Assembly: GCA_003640385.1 (NCBI GenBank)
Contig: RCAB01000126.1
Location: 83,117 to 147,116 of the forward strand
Length of the DNA: 64,000 nt
From: Setaria digitata
Taxonomy: Eukaryota; Nematoda; Chromadorea; Rhabditida; Setariidae
Reading direction: 5' to 3'
A program made the position numbers and the translations under genes. Numbering within the stretch: the stretch's first letter is position 1; each line of letters begins with the position of its first letter. The notes beneath the pieces were generated by a model. The model was not told the DNA's origin, did no database searches, and worked only from the letters and a program-made list of their open reading frames with translations. Shown piece after piece: positions 60,372 to 64,000 of the stretch.

Positions 60372-63300
60372 ATGAAAATGGAAGACGAATTGAAATGTCT
60401 TTATTGTAACGAATTTTTTACAGGTATGATTTTTTCAATTTTCATTTATCAGTAATTAATTAAAATATTGTCTTTTGTGTCATTTTTGTTCTTTTCCACC
60501 CATCGTTTGTGTACACTGTATAGAATAATCATCGAATTAATTATTACAAAGTAGCAACTCGTTAGATTGAATTTTTTTTGCCCTGTTTAGCAATGCAATG
60601 TACATTAATTAGTCTCAGTAAATGAAATTAATTAGTTATTTGATGCAATTTGTTGACAGGAAAAGTATATTGAAAAAGTGACTTTTTCTATCAGATACAA
60701 ATTTTCCCAGCGCAAATTAGCACATCTTTCAGAAGTAAAAATTTAGACCGCGAAGCGCTTTAGACTTGAAACTGTAAAAGAAATTTATTTTATTACAGTA
60801 AGAAGGAAGTGCATTGAATAAATCAGAGGGAAGGAAGGATTATTTGCTAAGTATATTTGAATTTTAATCAGATAATGATGCGTGAGGGATTAAGTCGAGA
60901 AAGAAAGAAAGCAAGAAAAATTATGCAATCTATCATCCGTTATCATTCCTATTTTCTTCCTCTCTCTCTTTCTTTCAATTGATTGGAAATATTTCAAAAT
61001 TTTTTGGCTCAGTTTCTTAAGCATTAATGAATTTAGAATGAACTGATAAAATTGATAAAATCTCAGTAGAGATTAATATAATAATGTCATGCTTCCATCA
61101 GGTTTAATTTTTACGATAATGCTGATATTACCTGATAGGTGAAGTTCGAGTATTACTATGCTATCAGTGTTGTGATAAGGTTGATAAGCTCTAGAGCGGT
61201 CTAAGAAAAACCACCAAATTGCAGAGCCAATACTTCTGAGTTGTGCGCACAGTTACTGTCGTCGATGTGTAGTCCAATGTCAGCAACCGGTCTGTCACAG
61301 TGTTCCGACCACGTCACCATCGAATTCTCATAGTAGTACGGTATCCGGAACAGTACCATTCACACACCTGCAAAGTATCACGCCGCTATCTATACCCTCA
61401 ATCAGTGGTTTGCAATCATTTACAAGTTATTATTTATCATTATTTCTACACGATCATAGGTACAAGCAAAATATACTCTTCTTGCCTTTTTCTCAGATAT
61501 CCTGATAAGGAAATTTGATATGATCAGTATGGTGGTAGCAAAGTGATAGAGAAGTAGTGGAGTTAGGAAGTAAAGAAATAAGTAAGTAAATTCAAACTTA
61601 TAAAATAAAAAAAATACTTTAAAATGTTATTTGAACGATAGGCAGTGAAGTAACAAATAACTATATCTTCTTTGTTTGTTGGCGTTTTACTAATCAGTTC
61701 TCTTTATCGAGTATATGATAGTATTAAAATCATGGATAATTCAGAATTAATTTTAACAATTAGAGTGTTCCATGAATATTTAAAAGAAAAAAAAGCAATT
61801 ACTGCATTATAGCGTATCGCAATGGTTTGTAAATCTTTGGGCAGAATGGATTTTTTAACAATTTCAATTTCATTCCCTTTAAATGGAAACTTTTTAAACT
61901 TCAGCAAAATTTGAATATTTGATATGTCTAATTGTACTCAAGATGAAAATTTATATTCATATTTCATATGTATGGTGCTTTAATTTCTCTCCTTTGCTTT
62001 TTAATACTTTTCAAAGCAAGAAATTCCAATTTTTAGGAGCTAGTGATACAATTTCGGTATGCATCTCTGATCAGGATGTTGAAAGTGATAAACTGTCAGT
62101 GATATCGGAAACTGATAGTGGAGTTGTCGTTTCCGGCAGAAGTAACTTTCTCTTTTTTTTTCCGTTCGATCTCTTGCGTAACAGAAAACATAATGAAATT
62201 GTAAATTCTTTGAAAAAGTTAGTATTTTACATGCTTCACTATTTTCAGTATTTCCACGTGATAGACAACATTTCAGGTTCACGACCTCCATCATTAATCG
62301 GCTCAACAGCTGCACATTCCTCTCCCGCTGGTTTTTTTGCCGGACATCGTATACCGTCCATTTTGACACCGTCCACTTCCGGATGGATTGTTACCTGTAA
62401 AGCATGCCACAAACCAACCGTATTTCCGGATGAGCAAACCGTCATGCTAATGCCTGTTAATAATGCTCTTGTTAATGTAATCAAAAGGTATCTAAAGATT
62501 ATTTCGTCTAAAATAATTAAACCTATTTTCACACAGTATTTGTATCGGTTATCTTATCAGTTACTACTTCCAAGCGAAGACTGGTAAATTTCAAAGATTA
62601 TCAGAAATTTCAGATATAATTCCGGTAATTCATCTGCACGAGATAAGAATGGAAATAGTGAAAGCTATAACTGCCAGGTTGCTTTGCCAGCTTATCATTA
62701 TTTTTTATCATTAATCATTGGAAAACAATTAAACAGCTTTTCCTGAACCACTACAATAAGTCCTTAAAAGTAAAAGTATCACTTACGAGCACATTCAAAT
62801 TCCCAAAGACCGATTTTCTGAGCTTTTGTTGTGATGATAAGCATTGATGTGTAAGAGATATTATCATATGAAGTTTGATCAAGAATAGAATATTGCAGTG
62901 CAGATGAAAGTACCGAGATATCTCGGGAAACCTAGTTATGGTGGATTTTTTTCCTTGCATCGAGTTAATGGGTAAAAGTGCTAACTGCTGTGAAAATTTA
63001 GCTATGCGATACCGAACAACCAGCGGTAGCTAATGTTTTCTGTGAACAATGTGATATTTACTATTGTCAATCATGCCAAAATTCATTACATCCTGCTCGT
63101 GGGCCATTGGCTACCCATAAATTGGTGCCACCATCTGCAAGGTAATAATTCCTATTGCTAGCACTAATTAGCATGATTAATTGATCATTCTTTAATGAAA
63201 ATACGGTAATTTCGAATAGATCATTAGTACTCCACTATTTTTTTTTTTTTATTTTTGGTTTTCTAGAACCATGAAATTGCTGTAAATTATTATTGTATTT

Positions 63301-64000
63301 GTAAGTTTTAAATAAATCATACACCTGTTGAGGTTTAAGAAAAAAAAAAAAAAAAAGCCAACATTTTTTCTTAGTTCAAAATAAAAGAAAGTGCATAAGA
63401 AGAAAAGAAACGGTAAGGAAAATATTTGCCGTAAAAAAAGAAAAACAAAAAAAAAAGAAATCAAAAAAATGTCTAATAATTTCAATTTTTTGTAATTTAG
63501 AAANTTGTATTTGTAAGTTTTAAATAAATCATACACCTGTTGAGGTTTAAGAAAAAAAAAAAAAAAAAGCCAACATTTTTTCTTAGTTCAAAATAAAAGA
63601 AAGTGCATAAGAAGAAAAGAAACGGTAGGGAAAATATTTGCCATAAAAAAAGAAAAACAAAAAAAGAAATCAAAAAAATGTCTAATAATTTCAATTTTTT
63701 GTAATTTAGAAAATCGTATCGTACAACGATCGGTTTGGCGAAAAATTCAAAATGTCCAAGCCATTCATGTGAAAATCTTTCAATGTACTGCATGATTTGT
63801 CGACTAGCCGTATGTTGCCAATGCTTACAGGAGCCGAAACATTCCAATCATGATGTACAAAGTCTTGATAAAATTTGTAAAACACAAAAGGTTCGTTTAA
63901 TATTGATATTTGGCATCTTCCTAAAATTTTTTCGTGTTGTTCTGCCATTATTGTTATAGCAAATATAGCAGAAAATAAAATACTCTCAAACCATTTAATC
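60372..64000 (+). CDS. madd-2: Class-I TRIM E3 ligase, MADD-2/TRIM9-like (N-terminal part)
   Basis: RING E3 ligase of the C-I TRIM class. In C. elegans, MADD-2 guides axon and muscle-arm extension downstream of netrin receptor UNC-40/DCC. Phase-consistent exons: 60372-60423, 61225-61407, 62037-62141, 62277-62487, 62614-62677, 63002-63141, 63710-63890; the gene continues past the window. A split RING is visible: ELKCLYCNEFFTEPI, LSCAHSYCRRC, then after a Ser-rich insert (ISETDSG, as in TRIM9) VTCKACHK. B-box 1 is LCDTEQPA to FCEQCDIYYCQSC and HKLVPPSA. B-box 2 is CPSHSCENLSMYCMICRL to CCQCLQEPKHSNHDV. The COS, FN3 and SPRY domains would lie beyond 64000. The start ATG 60372 was chosen because MKMEDELKC parallels the MEEELKC start of TRIM9. 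The intron before exon 7 contains a contig join at 63504. Confidence 0.9.
63293..63712. repeat. Contig-join duplication around N at 63504
   Basis: About 210 bases (63293-63503) recur at 63505-63712 after a single N, with a few substitutions and indels, mainly in A runs. The left copy ends just inside the acceptor of MADD-2 exon 7, so that acceptor appears twice. The coding sequence itself is intact in the right copy. Confidence 0.92.

Overview
This window looks like nuclear DNA of a parasitic nematode, most likely a spirurid or filarial worm (inference). The sequence is AT-rich and full of A/T homopolymers. Genes are split into small exons by introns whose acceptors end in pyrimidine-rich TTTCAG or TTTTAG. 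Two genes encode ground-like (GRL) proteins, a family known only from nematodes. No prokaryotic operons, CRISPR arrays, rRNA, convincing tRNA or recognisable transposons were seen. Most of the supplied open reading frames are exon fragments or shadows, so I rebuilt gene models by joining exons with matching splice phase.

Layout. (1) 1-6316, plus: C-terminal part of a mixed-lineage-type MAP kinase kinase kinase (end of kinase domain, coiled coil, long Ser/Pro-rich tail); its start lies off the left edge. (2) 8362-13528, plus: the UBX-family tether TUG/ASPSCR1, with a possible duplicated exon. (3) 14438-16544, minus: exons of one or two small unrecognised proteins, disturbed by a contig join. 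(4) 18900-28876, minus: a complete EMAP-like (EML/ELP-1) microtubule-associated WD-repeat protein of 19 exons. (5) 33095-34800, plus: an unrecognised Lys-rich protein. (6) 36073-38617 and (7) 41144-42369, plus: two tandem GRL proteins with the same intron positions. (8) 44506-45745, plus: a small heat-shock protein with heat-shock elements and a TATA box upstream. (9) About 14.6 kb without a recognisable gene. (10) 60372 to the right edge, plus: the N-terminal RING and B-boxes of a class-I TRIM protein, MADD-2/TRIM9, continuing off the window.

The genes do not form a single pathway. Several are cytoskeletal, signalling or secreted-matrix genes placed side by side, as is usual in nematode chromosomes. 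I found no convincing new biological system. The points most worth a second look are a perfect 43-bp palindrome in a TUG intron, a duplicated TUG exon that could give a ubiquitin-like-only isoform, an in-frame intron-like segment and a missing splice donor in the EMAP gene, the heat-shock promoter, the unrecognised Lys-rich gene, and the GRL pair.

Assembly quality matters here. Five single N characters (9784, 15474, 30744, 49025, 63504) are each flanked by near-identical direct repeats. These are most simply read as unmerged contig overlaps, not biological duplications, and two of them touch genes.
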